A stretch of DNA of 64,000 nucleotides from Mojavia pulchra JT2-VF2 (GTDB lineage: Bacteria; Cyanobacteriota; Cyanobacteriia; Cyanobacteriales; Nostocaceae), in the NCBI GenBank assembly GCA_019359325.1, contig JAHHHN010000004.1:186001-250000 (forward strand). The letters run 5' to 3'. Within the stretch, counting starts at the first letter, position 1, and each line of letters begins with the position of its first letter. Below, piece by piece: positions 53,087 to 62,738 of this stretch. The position numbers were made by a program, and so were the translations under genes. The notes below the pieces were generated by a model that was not told where the DNA came from, ran no database searches, and saw only the letters and a list, made by a program, of their open reading frames with translations.

Positions 53087-55456
53087 TTAGTTTCTCAGAG
53101 GCTTTTTGGTTTTTAACGTATAAGCAAACCGTTCTTGGGTTTTCGGTTGCTGTAACAGTGGTAAAAACGACTCTCTTTCCAATTTCGATAAGTAGTCCTC
53201 ATCAACTAAAGCAGGCGCAGTCAATTCTCCACCGGTCATTACGTAAGCCAAGCGACTAGCTAAATAACTGTCGTATTCGGAAATGAAACCACCTTGTTGC
53301 ATGACGTAGGCGGCGTGTTCTAGCATGGCACGGGCCGGACGACCTAGCACCATGATGGCGTTCCGTTGTGGTGGTGGAAAATAACCGATGTGGTCTAGAC
53401 ATAGGACTTCCTCTTTCGCCACAGCTAAAAGTCGGTCAGCATTCATCACAATCTTGGTTGTCGGTGAAAGGAAACCTAATTCTTGCCCTTCGTGGGCGCT
53501 ACTGGAAACTTTAGCCATGCCAATAGTTTCAAACACTTTCCGCAGGAAGGGTAGAATATCTTGTGGTGATTCGCTGGCGGCTTTGTCATCTGCCCAGGTT
53601 ACCATCCGCATAATGCCGCCAGCCCCAGGAATTAAACCGACGCTGAGTTCTACCAGTCCGATGTAAGTTTCTGCGGCTGCTACTACATGGGGACAAGCTA
53701 AGACTAATTCACAACCTCCACCTAAAACCCGCCCGACAATTGCCGCGACAATTGGTTTAGGGAAATATTTAATACGTTGCAGTAATGCTTGGAACTTGAC
53801 GATTAAATCGGCAATGCCTTTACCATTGTCTGTCTGCGCTAGCATGGCCATTTCTGCCAAATTTGCGCCACCAGAGAAGTTTGCACTGTCGTTACCAATG
53901 ACCAATCCTCGGTATTCACCGTTTTCAATCAGGTCTAATACCGCAGCTAAACCTTCTACGACTTTTAAAGTTAGGGTATGGCCTTTGGAATGAAACTCAT
54001 ACAAAACTACTCCATCCCCTATGTCCAACAAAGAAGCTTCTGAGTTTTGCCACAAGATATTTTTGGCATCTTCTTTGATTTTTGCTATCTGAATTTCATC
54101 TGTTGGGACTTTTGGTTGTTCGGCTACGCACACGGCACAGGCATCAACTACTTTTTGTTCAGCCCAAGATAGTCTGTCTTTTTGATAGAAACTTTGCACG
54201 CCATTATCATGCATCTTTTCTACCCACTCTGGCACAGACATACCAGCAGCTTTCATGTCTGCTAAGACAGTCTCAAAGCCAAGCACATCCCAGATTTCAA
54301 ACGGGCCAATTTCCCAGCCAAAACCCCAGCGAATAGCCCGGTCAATATCTGCCGGTCTGTCAGCAATTTCAGGAATGCGACGGGCACTGTAGCTCAGGAT
54401 TTCTAAGGTTGATTTGCAAAAGAATGCACCTGCACGACCAGTATCATGATAAAGTGCGCGCAGGCGATCGCCTAAATCACTAATTTTCCCAATTGTCTCA
54501 ATATTCCCTAAATCAAGTGGCTTCGCTGCTTCATAAGCGAGTGTTGTAGGATTAATTGAGAGAATTTCTTTACCTTGCTTCTTATAAAATCCTTGTCCTG
54601 TTTTTGCTCCTAGCGTTCCTGTTTCTACGAGTTTCTTCATTAATTGAGGCACTCGCAAGGCTTCTCGGCTTTCATCGTGAGGAATGGCTGGGTAAAGGTT
54701 TTGTGCCACATACATTAATGTATCTAGCCCCACTAAATCAGCAGTGCGAAATGTTGCTGATTTCGGTCTGCCGGCAATTACTCCTGTTAGTGTATCAATT
54801 TCTTCAATTGTGTAACCTTGCTCAGTAACGCCTCTTAAACCAAGCATGGTTGCATACATACCTATGCGGTTGGCAATAAAGTTTGGTGTGTCCTTAGCTA
54901 CTACTACGCCTTTACCAAGGTGTATCCTGCCAAACCATTGCACTCTTTCGAGAATCTGTGAGTCTGTATCTGGAGTAGGAATTAACTCTAGTAATTTAAG
55001 GTAGCGTGGAGGATTAAAAAAGTGAGTACCTAAAAACCGCTTCCGAAAAGACTCAGAACGCCCTTGAGCAATTTCATTGATAGGTAGACCACTAGTATTA
55101 GTAGACACTACAGCATCATCACGAATAGTATTTTCTACCCGCGCCATCAAATCTTGCTTGATAGCCAAATTTTCCACCACAACTTCGATTACCCAATCAA
55201 CATCAGCAATACGATGAAAATGCTCATCAAAATTGCCCAAAATGATGCGACGGGCTGTTTTTTCTGTAAATAAAATTGGTGGAGACTGCTTGAGAGCTTT
55301 TTTAAATGCTGTTTCTACTACATCATTTTTATTGTCGCCCTTGGCCGCAATATCCAATAAATGAACTGTAAGTCCAGCGTTAGCTAGATGTGCAGCAATT
55401 TGAGTTCCCATTACCCCTGCACCCAAAACTGCGGCTGTTTGGAACGGCTTAAACAT
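53087..55456 (-). CDS. fadN: 3-hydroxyacyl-CoA dehydrogenase / enoyl-CoA hydratase, FadN type
   Basis: A 789-residue bifunctional beta-oxidation enzyme. The dehydrogenase comes first: NAD site VLGAGVMGTQIAAHLANAG, catalytic THFFNPPRYLKLLELIP, then GQGFYKK. The crotonase/hydratase domain is C-terminal (from about 490): SANFSGGANLAEMA and ELSVGLIPGAGGIMR carry the oxyanion and catalytic Glu-region. This domain order, and the exact length, matches Bacillus FadN (YusL), unlike E. coli FadB, where the hydratase is N-terminal. GGTGGAGT precedes the ATG. The order fadN-fadA-fadE is the same as the Bacillus fadNAE operon. Confidence 0.9.
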   Translation of the reverse strand: MFKPFQTAAVLGAGVMGTQIAAHLANAGLTVHLLDIAAKGDNKNDVVETAFKKALKQSPPILFTEKTARRIILGNFDEHFHRIADVDWVIEVVVENLAIKQDLMARVENTIRDDAVVSTNTSGLPINEIAQGRSESFRKRFLGTHFFNPPRYLKLLELIPTPDTDSQILERVQWFGRIHLGKGVVVAKDTPNFIANRIGMYATMLGLRGVTEQGYTIEEIDTLTGVIAGRPKSATFRTADLVGLDTLMYVAQNLYPAIPHDESREALRVPQLMKKLVETGTLGAKTGQGFYKKQGKEILSINPTTLAYEAAKPLDLGNIETIGKISDLGDRLRALYHDTGRAGAFFCKSTLEILSYSARRIPEIADRPADIDRAIRWGFGWEIGPFEIWDVLGFETVLADMKAAGMSVPEWVEKMHDNGVQSFYQKDRLSWAEQKVVDACAVCVAEQPKVPTDEIQIAKIKEDAKNILWQNSEASLLDIGDGVVLYEFHSKGHTLTLKVVEGLAAVLDLIENGEYRGLVIGNDSANFSGGANLAEMAMLAQTDNGKGIADLIVKFQALLQRIKYFPKPIVAAIVGRVLGGGCELVLACPHVVAAAETYIGLVELSVGLIPGAGGIMRMVTWADDKAASESPQDILPFLRKVFETIGMAKVSSSAHEGQELGFLSPTTKIVMNADRLLAVAKEEVLCLDHIGYFPPPQRNAIMVLGRPARAMLEHAAYVMQQGGFISEYDSYLASRLAYVMTGGELTAPALVDEDYLSKLERESFLPLLQQPKTQERFAYTLKTKKPLRN

Positions 55457-55507
55457 ACTCCACCCTTCCTTTTTGAATTTTGATTTACGATTTTGGTTGA
55501 ATAATTG

Positions 55508-57628
55508 TTATGAATTTAGAGATTGAGCGTATGCCGGACATGAAACTGCTGGAATAAAAGGGCATAAATCATCTATCTTTTCTATTTTGGCTTTGCCGCG
55601 TCTTTGTAGCCCTTTTTCTTCATATATTGCAGCAATCTCTTGAGCAAACACTTCAACAATTGTTGCTCGATTTACCTCCTGAGTTGATGTCAACATTCCA
55701 TTCTCAACAGTGAGGTTGGCATTAATTAGCTGGAATCGTTTTACCGTTGACCAATGAGGCAAATGGCAATTAGCTTCATCGACCAAGGCTTGATACAAAG
55801 CAACAATACAAGGATGCTGTAGTAAGGCTTCAATCGGTAAATCAATTCCTATTGATAAAGCCTGCTGACGTAAGTTCTCTAAATGAGGAAAAATCAGCAT
55901 AGCACAGAATTTACATTCAGCACCAACAGTAACAGCGTGGGCTACCAAAGGAGATTTTTTCAGCTTGCTTTCTATTGGTTGCGATGTTACATACTTACCT
56001 GTAGAAAGCTTAAATCGGCTTTTCTTCAAACCAGTAATTTTGAGAAACCCATCAGTTGTAAATTCTCCCAAGTCGCCTGTATGTAACCAACCTTCACTAT
56101 CAATTAGTTGCTGAGTCGCTGCTGGGTTTTTGTAGTAGCCTTGAGTAATGTAAGGACTTTTAGTAAGAATTTCCCCATCCTCTGCAATAGCAATTTCTAC
56201 TCCAGCAATGGGTAAACCTACTGTTCCTGCACGGTTGAATTTACTACGATTGCAAGCTAATCCTGAACTCGTTTCGGTTAAACCATATCCTTGCAAAATG
56301 GTTATTCTTGCAGCAGCAAATAAATTGACTATTTCTGATTTTAAGGCTGCACCACCGCTAATTAGGTATTTTACCTTACCCCCAAAAACAGAACGCCATT
56401 TTGAAAAGACTAACCTATTAGCTAACATCAACATTAAGGTATATTTACCTCGTGATGTTTTTCCCAATTCATATTTTTGGGCTATTTTTAATGCCCAAAT
56501 CATTATAGATTGAGATAGGTGTAGAGAAAATCGACGCGGTAAATTTCCCCGTGTCTGGTTTTTCCCTTCTTCCTCTAAAAGCTTGCCGTAAACTTTTTCC
56601 AGCAATAAAGGAACGGTAGCAAATATTGTAGGTTTGACTTCTTTAAGGTGTTTCAGGACTCGGTTAGAATTACTGAAATAAATGCTATGCCCATAGTTGA
56701 GATGGCCGTAAAAAAATACTCTAGAAAAAACGTGTGTCAGTGGTAGGAATGTAAGCACTACCTCCTGTGTGCCAAATTTTAAATCGGGGATTCCTGTAAA
56801 CATTGCCAAGGCGTTGGCAGAGAGATTCTCATGAGTTAGCATCACTCCTTGAGGTTCCCCAGTAATCCCAGGAATATAAATAATAGTAGCGAGGTCAGTT
56901 GCTACTAGTTTGGATGTGAGTTGTTGTAACCGATCTGCAAGATTTTCAGTCCGTCCCTGTAAGCGGATTTCCTCTAATGAAAAGACTTGAATACACTGGA
57001 AAATGTCTATAACTGATTGTTCATTTTGTTTTGATAAGAGGAATTTTGGTAGACACAAACATAGATAGTCAGGAAGTTGATTATCCTCATCTTTTAGTGT
57101 TGTGCCATTTTCAACATTATGTTGACAGATTATTTGTTGTCGCCTTTCATGCCAATCATTAGGAACATCAGCAACTATTACTGTCTGGAGATGAGATAAG
57201 TTTTTCAGGTAAGGAATGATTTGAGCAAACAAATCTAAATCAGCAATAATCAGCACTTTTGCTTCTGTGTGCTGCAAAATGAAAATAATGTGTTCAATTG
57301 TTTGGCTTAAATCAATCGGTACATTTACTAGACCTGCCAGTAAAGAACCCATGTCAGCAATGCAAAAATTGACATCGCTGTGCATTAACAGAGCAATGCG
57401 ATCGCCTGTTTCTAATTGCAGATTCAGCAATCCTAATGCCAATTCTGCCGCAGTATTGCGAAATTCTTGATTAGATAAAGGTTGCCAACCTGTTTCTGTA
57501 TATTGATTTAAAGCTTGGGAGTTGGGAGAGCGGGAGCAAGCTTCATCTAATAAGGAAGGTAAAGTACGCCCCAAAATCACTTCTCCAGAGTTGGCAGGCG
57601 CTCTATATATCTTGTTTGACGACAACAT
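55508..57628 (-). CDS. Long-chain acyl-CoA (or acyl-ACP) synthetase-like protein with altered P-loop
   Basis: A 706-residue ANL adenylating enzyme. Core motifs A5 (LQGYGLTETSSG), A7 (GWLHTGDLGEFTTDGFLKITG) and the A10 catalytic Lys (LSTGKYVTSQPIE) are present. The ATP P-loop A3, normally YTSGTTGxPKGV, reads YIPGITGEPQGV: Ser/Thr residues and the Lys are replaced. That may reduce or abolish adenylation, or mark a specialised subfamily. A C-terminal extension (YEEKGLQRRGKAKIEKIDDL...) is unusual. It heads the fad cluster, 51 bases before fadN. Candidate operator at 57669-57707. Confidence 0.85.
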   Translation of the reverse strand: MLSSNKIYRAPANSGEVILGRTLPSLLDEACSRSPNSQALNQYTETGWQPLSNQEFRNTAAELALGLLNLQLETGDRIALLMHSDVNFCIADMGSLLAGLVNVPIDLSQTIEHIIFILQHTEAKVLIIADLDLFAQIIPYLKNLSHLQTVIVADVPNDWHERRQQIICQHNVENGTTLKDEDNQLPDYLCLCLPKFLLSKQNEQSVIDIFQCIQVFSLEEIRLQGRTENLADRLQQLTSKLVATDLATIIYIPGITGEPQGVMLTHENLSANALAMFTGIPDLKFGTQEVVLTFLPLTHVFSRVFFYGHLNYGHSIYFSNSNRVLKHLKEVKPTIFATVPLLLEKVYGKLLEEEGKNQTRGNLPRRFSLHLSQSIMIWALKIAQKYELGKTSRGKYTLMLMLANRLVFSKWRSVFGGKVKYLISGGAALKSEIVNLFAAARITILQGYGLTETSSGLACNRSKFNRAGTVGLPIAGVEIAIAEDGEILTKSPYITQGYYKNPAATQQLIDSEGWLHTGDLGEFTTDGFLKITGLKKSRFKLSTGKYVTSQPIESKLKKSPLVAHAVTVGAECKFCAMLIFPHLENLRQQALSIGIDLPIEALLQHPCIVALYQALVDEANCHLPHWSTVKRFQLINANLTVENGMLTSTQEVNRATIVEVFAQEIAAIYEEKGLQRRGKAKIEKIDDLCPFIPAVSCPAYAQSLNS

Positions 57629-58126
57629 TTTTCTGGAAGAGTCTTAAACTCTTCACCTCGTTAATAGTTATCAGTTATTAATTATTAATGTTAACCAATA
57701 ACTGATATGAATATTGGGTATTCGGGAAGCTTCCAAATTTGGAAATCCAAAATTTACCACTTCCCAGCACCCAGTCTCTAAGTTTCAGTCACCAATCCTT
57801 TGAATTTCAGTCTTTTAGCTTCTTTTACTATGAATTTAGGAAGCTATAGGTCTGTGTTGAATAACTTATTATCTAAAGATGCTTTAGCAAAGCTATAAGC
57901 AAGACTAGGTAATATTTTAAGATGCCGACTTCTAATACCTAAGCTCCTAATGCTACCAAATATCTCCTTTCATTTGGTATCTATTAAATACAGAATTAAT
58001 TTTTATTTAAGAATTAGACCTTACTTAGTCTAAGCGCCTTAAATCTATTTATTCTGTACTAATAATAATGTAGTTCATAGCTGGGATCAAAGACAAGGTT
58101 TGTATCTTTTTCGCAAAGAAACGCAG
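57629..58126. promoter_or_regulatory. Upstream region of the fad cluster
   Basis: 498 bases between fadD and the hydrolase gene (both minus strand), holding the probable fad promoter. It has an 11-bp inverted repeat (57669-57707) and a TTCCCAGCACCCAGTCTCT STRR-like string near 57765. The rest is AT-rich without features. Confidence 0.5.
57669..57707. promoter_or_regulatory. 11-bp inverted repeat 41-79 bases upstream of the acyl-CoA synthetase ATG
   Basis: TATCAGTTATT and AATAACTGATA are exact inverted copies separated by 17 bases. It could be an operator for a fatty-acid-responsive regulator, or just a Nostoc TAACTGATA-type repeat; the sequence does not decide. Confidence 0.35.
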
Positions 58127-59026
58127 CTAAAGACTAGACAACTCACTTTGCAAAGTGGGGATTTTAATCTGGCAGATTGTCGGCTGAAGACCAATTTCTC
58201 CTGCCAAATGCTTTTCGAGCCAATTCTGCAAATCTACAAGTACTTTTTGGTAATTAATATCCTGGTGAAAGTCATGATAGTCCCCCTCATACTCATAACG
58301 TTCCTTGTCAGGGAAAGTTACTTTGTGAAAAAAGGCTAAACTGCCTTCTGGAGGTGTTACCTGGTCATAACTACCATGCAGAATTAATAAAGGAACTTGT
58401 AAATCAGAAGCATGGTTTTGAACCCATTTGCTAGTAGCAAAAAATTCTGCGGCAAGTCGTGCGCTGCCATAGTCATGGCGCAATGGATCTGGCGTGGCAA
58501 TGACTTTTGGATTGCGTGAACCTGCATTTTTTTCAATCCCAACCTTGAGGCTGAAGTTTGGCCATACTTGTGAAAGCATTCGCCCCAGTGCAACTTTTAG
58601 AACAGGAAGCTTAACTTTTCCCAAAGCTGGTGCTGTCAAGATAAGTCCTTGCAAACTTTGCGGAAAGCGCAAGGCATAATCTACTGCTATTACTGCTCCC
58701 AGGCTGTGGCCCCATAAAAAACAGGCACAACCTGGGCCTCGTTCCTGAATGCGTGTCAAAAAGGTATACAAATCTTCTCGTAACTCTGCCCAGGAATTGA
58801 TATGCCCGCGTTGTCCGGGCGATCGCCCATGCCCCCGCAGGTCAAAAGCGTAGATAACATAGCCTAAGGGAAGCAAATACTGCACAGCATTGCTAAATAA
58901 GCCACTATGCGCTCCTAGCCCGTGTACTATGGCAACAATTGCCCGTGATTCTCCCTCTGGCTGCCAGCTTTGATAATAAAGGTTAAGCCCTCCTGCTCCG
59001 GTGAAGGTGCCTTCGATGTGTGCCAT
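58127..59026 (-). CDS. Alpha/beta hydrolase, monoacylglycerol lipase/lysophospholipase-like
   Basis: A 299-residue hydrolase. Start at the ATG at 59026 (MAHIEGTFTGAGGLNLYYQSW) with GGAG 7 bases upstream; five upstream residues are dropped. The nucleophile is in LWGHSLGAVIAVDYALRFP, with HGLGAHSGLF and FDLRGHGRSPGQRGHI before it, Asp in HGSYDQVTPPEGS, and His in YEGDYHDFHQDIN, a layout typical of monoglyceride lipases. It could supply free fatty acids to the neighbouring beta-oxidation cluster. No signal peptide. It has its own promoter, so the functional link is inference from position and strand. Confidence 0.85.
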   Translation of the reverse strand: MAHIEGTFTGAGGLNLYYQSWQPEGESRAIVAIVHGLGAHSGLFSNAVQYLLPLGYVIYAFDLRGHGRSPGQRGHINSWAELREDLYTFLTRIQERGPGCACFLWGHSLGAVIAVDYALRFPQSLQGLILTAPALGKVKLPVLKVALGRMLSQVWPNFSLKVGIEKNAGSRNPKVIATPDPLRHDYGSARLAAEFFATSKWVQNHASDLQVPLLILHGSYDQVTPPEGSLAFFHKVTFPDKERYEYEGDYHDFHQDINYQKVLVDLQNWLEKHLAGEIGLQPTICQIKIPTLQSELSSL

Positions 59027-59807
59027 ACTGTAACTCCACATGCGTAGTTCTACAATTTAGTCCTCAGCACGCAATTGGAGATTTTGCTTGTGGTTACTAT
59101 GATTAGTTTTTGTAATTATGTAGTGAGCGCTAAGATGCTAGCTACAAAACAAGACAAATAATCCTTAGTTACCTAGTTAAAACTTTACCCTTAGTAGATG
59201 TGATCTTTCACCCTTTGTATCTAATTTTTGGTGTTTGTCAATACCATAAGAATAAATTTAACCTAAGCAAAAATGCTGATACCAACGATTTGCGTTTTGA
59301 GGGCTTGACACCAATTGATTGAAAGAGATTTTAGGTATAAAGACTTAGTTTTTAGAAGCCGCCGTGCATCTTTTTATATTGTATTAATTTTATTCAATTC
59401 TGCGTATAAGCTCAACAATAACTAAACATTTGAGCTTAAGTAAAAAATACTACTACTATATTAAGTATAAATTAGCAAGAAATTACTAAAATTAGCCTCT
59501 CAAGCTACAAGACAGTGACTGACTCAGCAATAACAGCATTATCTAGTGTTACGTAGTAATTTTAACAGTGGGCGTTGGGCGATTTATTGAATAGATCGAG
59601 GCAGCAATGATTTAAGATTTTGGATAATTTAATTGTTAACCTAAAATAGCGCCTTAGCATCTTGATGACTTTAGGCTGCAAGATAAGCTTAAGCTACACC
59701 ACACCAATATAACTGCCACTAAAAATTTTTTTATAGAGTGACAGAAGAGGACTATTTAGAATTTATATTCCACACCCTCAACTGTCAGAAATCCATTAGA
59801 GGGTTGG
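59027..59807. other. Intergenic region between hydrolase and subtilase genes
   Basis: 781 bases, AT-rich. Holds the hydrolase promoter (left). An imperfect CCCTC...GAGGG inverted repeat lies just before the subtilase stop. No open frame or MITE seen; some TGAGTAATTAGC-like short repeats are not distinctive. Confidence 0.4.
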
Positions 59808-61199
59808 CTAGAAAGAAGAAGCGTTAAGGCGTCCACCAGTCACTGTTAGCCCTGCTAGTGAAGTAGTTGGAATAGCACTGGACAAGATGGCATTCTTAAT
59901 TTGCGCTGCATTCGCACTCGGATGTGAGGCTGCATAAAGCGCAACCGCACCAGCGACATGGGGCGTAGCCATTGATGTACCATTTCCAGTTCCATAGACT
60001 GAGGAGTTATTTGTACCTGGTAATGTTGAGACAATGCCTACACCAGGTGCGCCAATATCTACAGACGTTGCACCGTAATTTGAGAAACTTGCCTTGGTTC
60101 CAGTTTTAGAAATTGCTGCTACAGAAATGATGTTTGCGTTGCTATAACCAGATGGATAGTAGGGACTGAGATCATTATTGTCACCGACTCCATCAGAACC
60201 GCCATTTCCAGCTGCTGCTACAAATAGAATATTGGCAGCGTTAGCCCGTTCAATAGCATTTTTTAGGGCTAGAGAATAGCCGCCGCCACCCCACGAGTTA
60301 TTGGTTGCGGCAATATTCAGTCCATGGCGAGTCTTGAGGTCGGTGATGTAGTCAATCGCTTTAATTGCTTTAGCCGTTGTGCCACCGTATTTTCCCAAAA
60401 ATTTAACTGAAATCAGCTTCACATTCCAAGCCACACCTGCAACACCTATTCCATTACCACCCACAGCACCAATAGTTCCGGCTACATGAGTGCCATGGTC
60501 ATCTTGAACGCCATCATAGACAGTGTTGTTACCACCATCAAAGTCCCAACCATTTGTGTCATCAACATAACCATTCCCATCATTGTCGATGCCGTCTACC
60601 GGATCATAAGGATTCTTCCACACATTAGGCTTTAAATCTGGGTGTTCCACTTGCATTCCTTCGTCAATGACACCGATATAAACGGTGGAACTACCTGTAT
60701 TTCCTGTAGACCAAGCCTTCTCTGCTTGACTACCGTACTGGTTGGTTGTCAAGCTTGGGCCGATAGATGTTGGAGAGTCATTACTGTACGCTCCCCACTG
60801 TTGACCATTTAGATAGTACGGATCGTTTGATGTGGCGTTATGAGTGTAGATCCAATTCGGTTCCACAAATTCAACGGCAGGATCATCCATCAATTTCTGA
60901 GCTGCTGCTTGAGGAGGCAAATCGTTTTGGTGTTTCACTAAAACTAAGTCACCACGACCACCAGAATGCTTATCAGATGAAGCAAGTTTCTCTAAGTGTT
61001 TCGCTTTAATTCGTCCATAAGCACGAGCTTTATCATCAGCAGTGGCTTCTTTCTTGAACTGTACTAATAGCTCTCCTGGTACTGAATTTGTATTGTTTGG
61101 AGAGACACTTTTACTATTGTTTTGCTCTTGCCCAAGTGACGGTAAGCTAGCAAATCCAAAAAGAGTTAAGACAAAAAGCCCTAGAAACGTTTTTTTCAT
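59808..61199 (-). CDS. Secreted subtilisin-like serine protease (S8)
   Basis: A 463-residue exported protease. It has a signal peptide (MKKTFLGLFVLTLFGFASLPSLG), an inhibitor-type propeptide (about 40-120, PGELLVQFKKEATADDKAR) and the catalytic domain: Asp in YIGVIDEGMQVEHPDL, His in DDHGTHVAGTIG, oxyanion Asn in ATNNSWGGGG and Ser in GNGTSMATPHVAGAVAL. The insertion DPVDGIDNDGNGYVDDTNGW is a Ca-binding loop typical of cyanobacterial calcium-dependent subtilases (PrcA-like). It ends with a short GGRLNASS tail. Monocistronic. Confidence 0.93.
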   Translation of the reverse strand: MKKTFLGLFVLTLFGFASLPSLGQEQNNSKSVSPNNTNSVPGELLVQFKKEATADDKARAYGRIKAKHLEKLASSDKHSGGRGDLVLVKHQNDLPPQAAAQKLMDDPAVEFVEPNWIYTHNATSNDPYYLNGQQWGAYSNDSPTSIGPSLTTNQYGSQAEKAWSTGNTGSSTVYIGVIDEGMQVEHPDLKPNVWKNPYDPVDGIDNDGNGYVDDTNGWDFDGGNNTVYDGVQDDHGTHVAGTIGAVGGNGIGVAGVAWNVKLISVKFLGKYGGTTAKAIKAIDYITDLKTRHGLNIAATNNSWGGGGYSLALKNAIERANAANILFVAAAGNGGSDGVGDNNDLSPYYPSGYSNANIISVAAISKTGTKASFSNYGATSVDIGAPGVGIVSTLPGTNNSSVYGTGNGTSMATPHVAGAVALYAASHPSANAAQIKNAILSSAIPTTSLAGLTVTGGRLNASSF

Positions 61200-61776
61200 T
61201 TAAGGTTTTTTCCGAGATTGATAAAAGTTACCAGTATGTATGGTTAGATGCCAACTAAAAGTATGTCAATTTCGTTAACAACAACCAAAAAGCTAGCATT
61301 TGCGCGATATTCTTTGATTGCTCAAGAAAAAAGCGTTTTTTGCCAATTTATTCAGAGCATTATAGTTATCCTAATATCTGGCATCTAACCGTAAAAATAC
61401 TGAATATTTAAATTAAGCTGCAAAAACAGTACATAAAATTAATAATTGATTTATTTATTTAAGTGTAATTAATGAAACTGTTTAAAAAAACAAAAATGCG
61501 TAACTTACTTAGGGAAGTTCATTCAAGGCGATCGCAAAGGCTGCCTACCGTTGAGGCGACTGGTGTGAGCAGAGAAGAATTATTTGTAGCTGGCTTTTAA
61601 AGAATTGGTATGAGAGTTTTTCCTCCACTTACACCAATTCTCTTTAGACCGAAAACTTTTGCGATCGCCTCCGGTACTGCGCTTCGTGCGATCGCCCTAA
61701 AGTATTGGTCTGAGGTAGCTGATTTCTGCTTTTTCCTTACATAAATGTAGTAGCCCGCCAAGGCAGCTTTACTAAG
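61200..61776. other. Intergenic repeat-containing region upstream of the subtilase gene
   Basis: 577 bases. The left part is the subtilase promoter. The right part has three HIP1 octamers: 61530 and a pair near 61661 and 61688 separated by CTCCGGTACTGCGCTTCGT, a typical Nostoc palindromic repeat unit. No gene seen. Confidence 0.5.
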
Positions 61777-62658
61777 TCATTTGTGAATGTCATCTTGGGC
61801 AGCAAACTCCCGTTCCATCTGCAAATATTTAGGAACGCCCATGAGGTCTTGAAAATCTTGAAAGCTAACTAAGTCTGGAAAATTCGCTGTGGTTCCCTGT
61901 TCTTTTAAGTGACGTAAACAAGTTGCCATTACCTGTGTGGCAGCAAACAGGGCAGTGAGAGGGAAAAACACAATTTTAAAACCCAACTGTTGTAACTCAG
62001 AGGTAGAAATTTCGGGAGTTTTACCACCTTCAACGATATTGGCTACCAGTGGCACATTTGGGAAAGCTGAGGCGATCGCTTTTAATTCTGCTACAGACTG
62101 GGGGGCTTCTACAAACAGTACATCTGCCCCGGCTGCAATGTAAGCTTGACCACGGGCGATCGCTTCCTCTAAACCTAGAGGGGCACGGGCATCAGTACGA
62201 GCAATAATTACTAAACCACTGTCACCACGCGCCTCTACTGCTGCTCGAATTTTCCCGGCGTGTTCTGCAACTGGGATAACTCGCTTTCCTTCAAAGTGAC
62301 CGCACTTTTTTGGCCATTCCTGATCTTCCAACAGCACTCCAGCTAAACCCAACTGCACGGCATCCTTAACAGTGCGGATCACATTCAAAGCGTTGCCGTA
62401 GCCAGTATCCAAATCGGCAATTAGAGGAATATTAATTGACTGAGCAATCCGCCCTACGCTGTAGAGCATTTCCGTAGCCGTGAGAAAACCGTAGTCTGGT
62501 AAACCCAGCGTCGAAGCGGCAATACCAAAGCCACTAGTAGCCGCCACTTCAAAACCTGACTGTTCAACCAACTTGGCACTCAGACAGTCATAGACACCAG
62601 GAATCACAATAATTTCAGGACGTGCTAATAACTGTCGTAATTTTTGTCCAGCAGACAT
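61777..62658 (-). CDS. Isocitrate lyase/PEP mutase family protein
   Basis: A 293-residue TIM-barrel enzyme. The Mg-binding PLIADLDTGYGN and the catalytic loop WPKKCGHFEGKRVI (KKCGH) define the superfamily of 2-methylisocitrate lyase, PEP mutase and oxaloacetate decarboxylase. VFVEAPQS-type and GGKTPE segments follow in order. Which reaction it carries out is not decided by the sequence. The start at 62658 (MSAGQKLRQLLARPEI) matches the family N-terminus; the frame runs 37 codons upstream, overlapping the next gene, without a ribosome site. It follows the alpha/beta hydrolase gene on the same strand (about 80-base gap). Confidence 0.9.
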   Translation of the reverse strand: MSAGQKLRQLLARPEIIVIPGVYDCLSAKLVEQSGFEVAATSGFGIAASTLGLPDYGFLTATEMLYSVGRIAQSINIPLIADLDTGYGNALNVIRTVKDAVQLGLAGVLLEDQEWPKKCGHFEGKRVIPVAEHAGKIRAAVEARGDSGLVIIARTDARAPLGLEEAIARGQAYIAAGADVLFVEAPQSVAELKAIASAFPNVPLVANIVEGGKTPEISTSELQQLGFKIVFFPLTALFAATQVMATCLRHLKEQGTTANFPDLVSFQDFQDLMGVPKYLQMEREFAAQDDIHK

Positions 62659-62738
62659 AAAGCAATTTGCAAAAATACCCCTATCTGAGGATACAGCGAG
62701 TTTGCTCACCTTGAATCGGATTCCATCAGTAAATGGAT

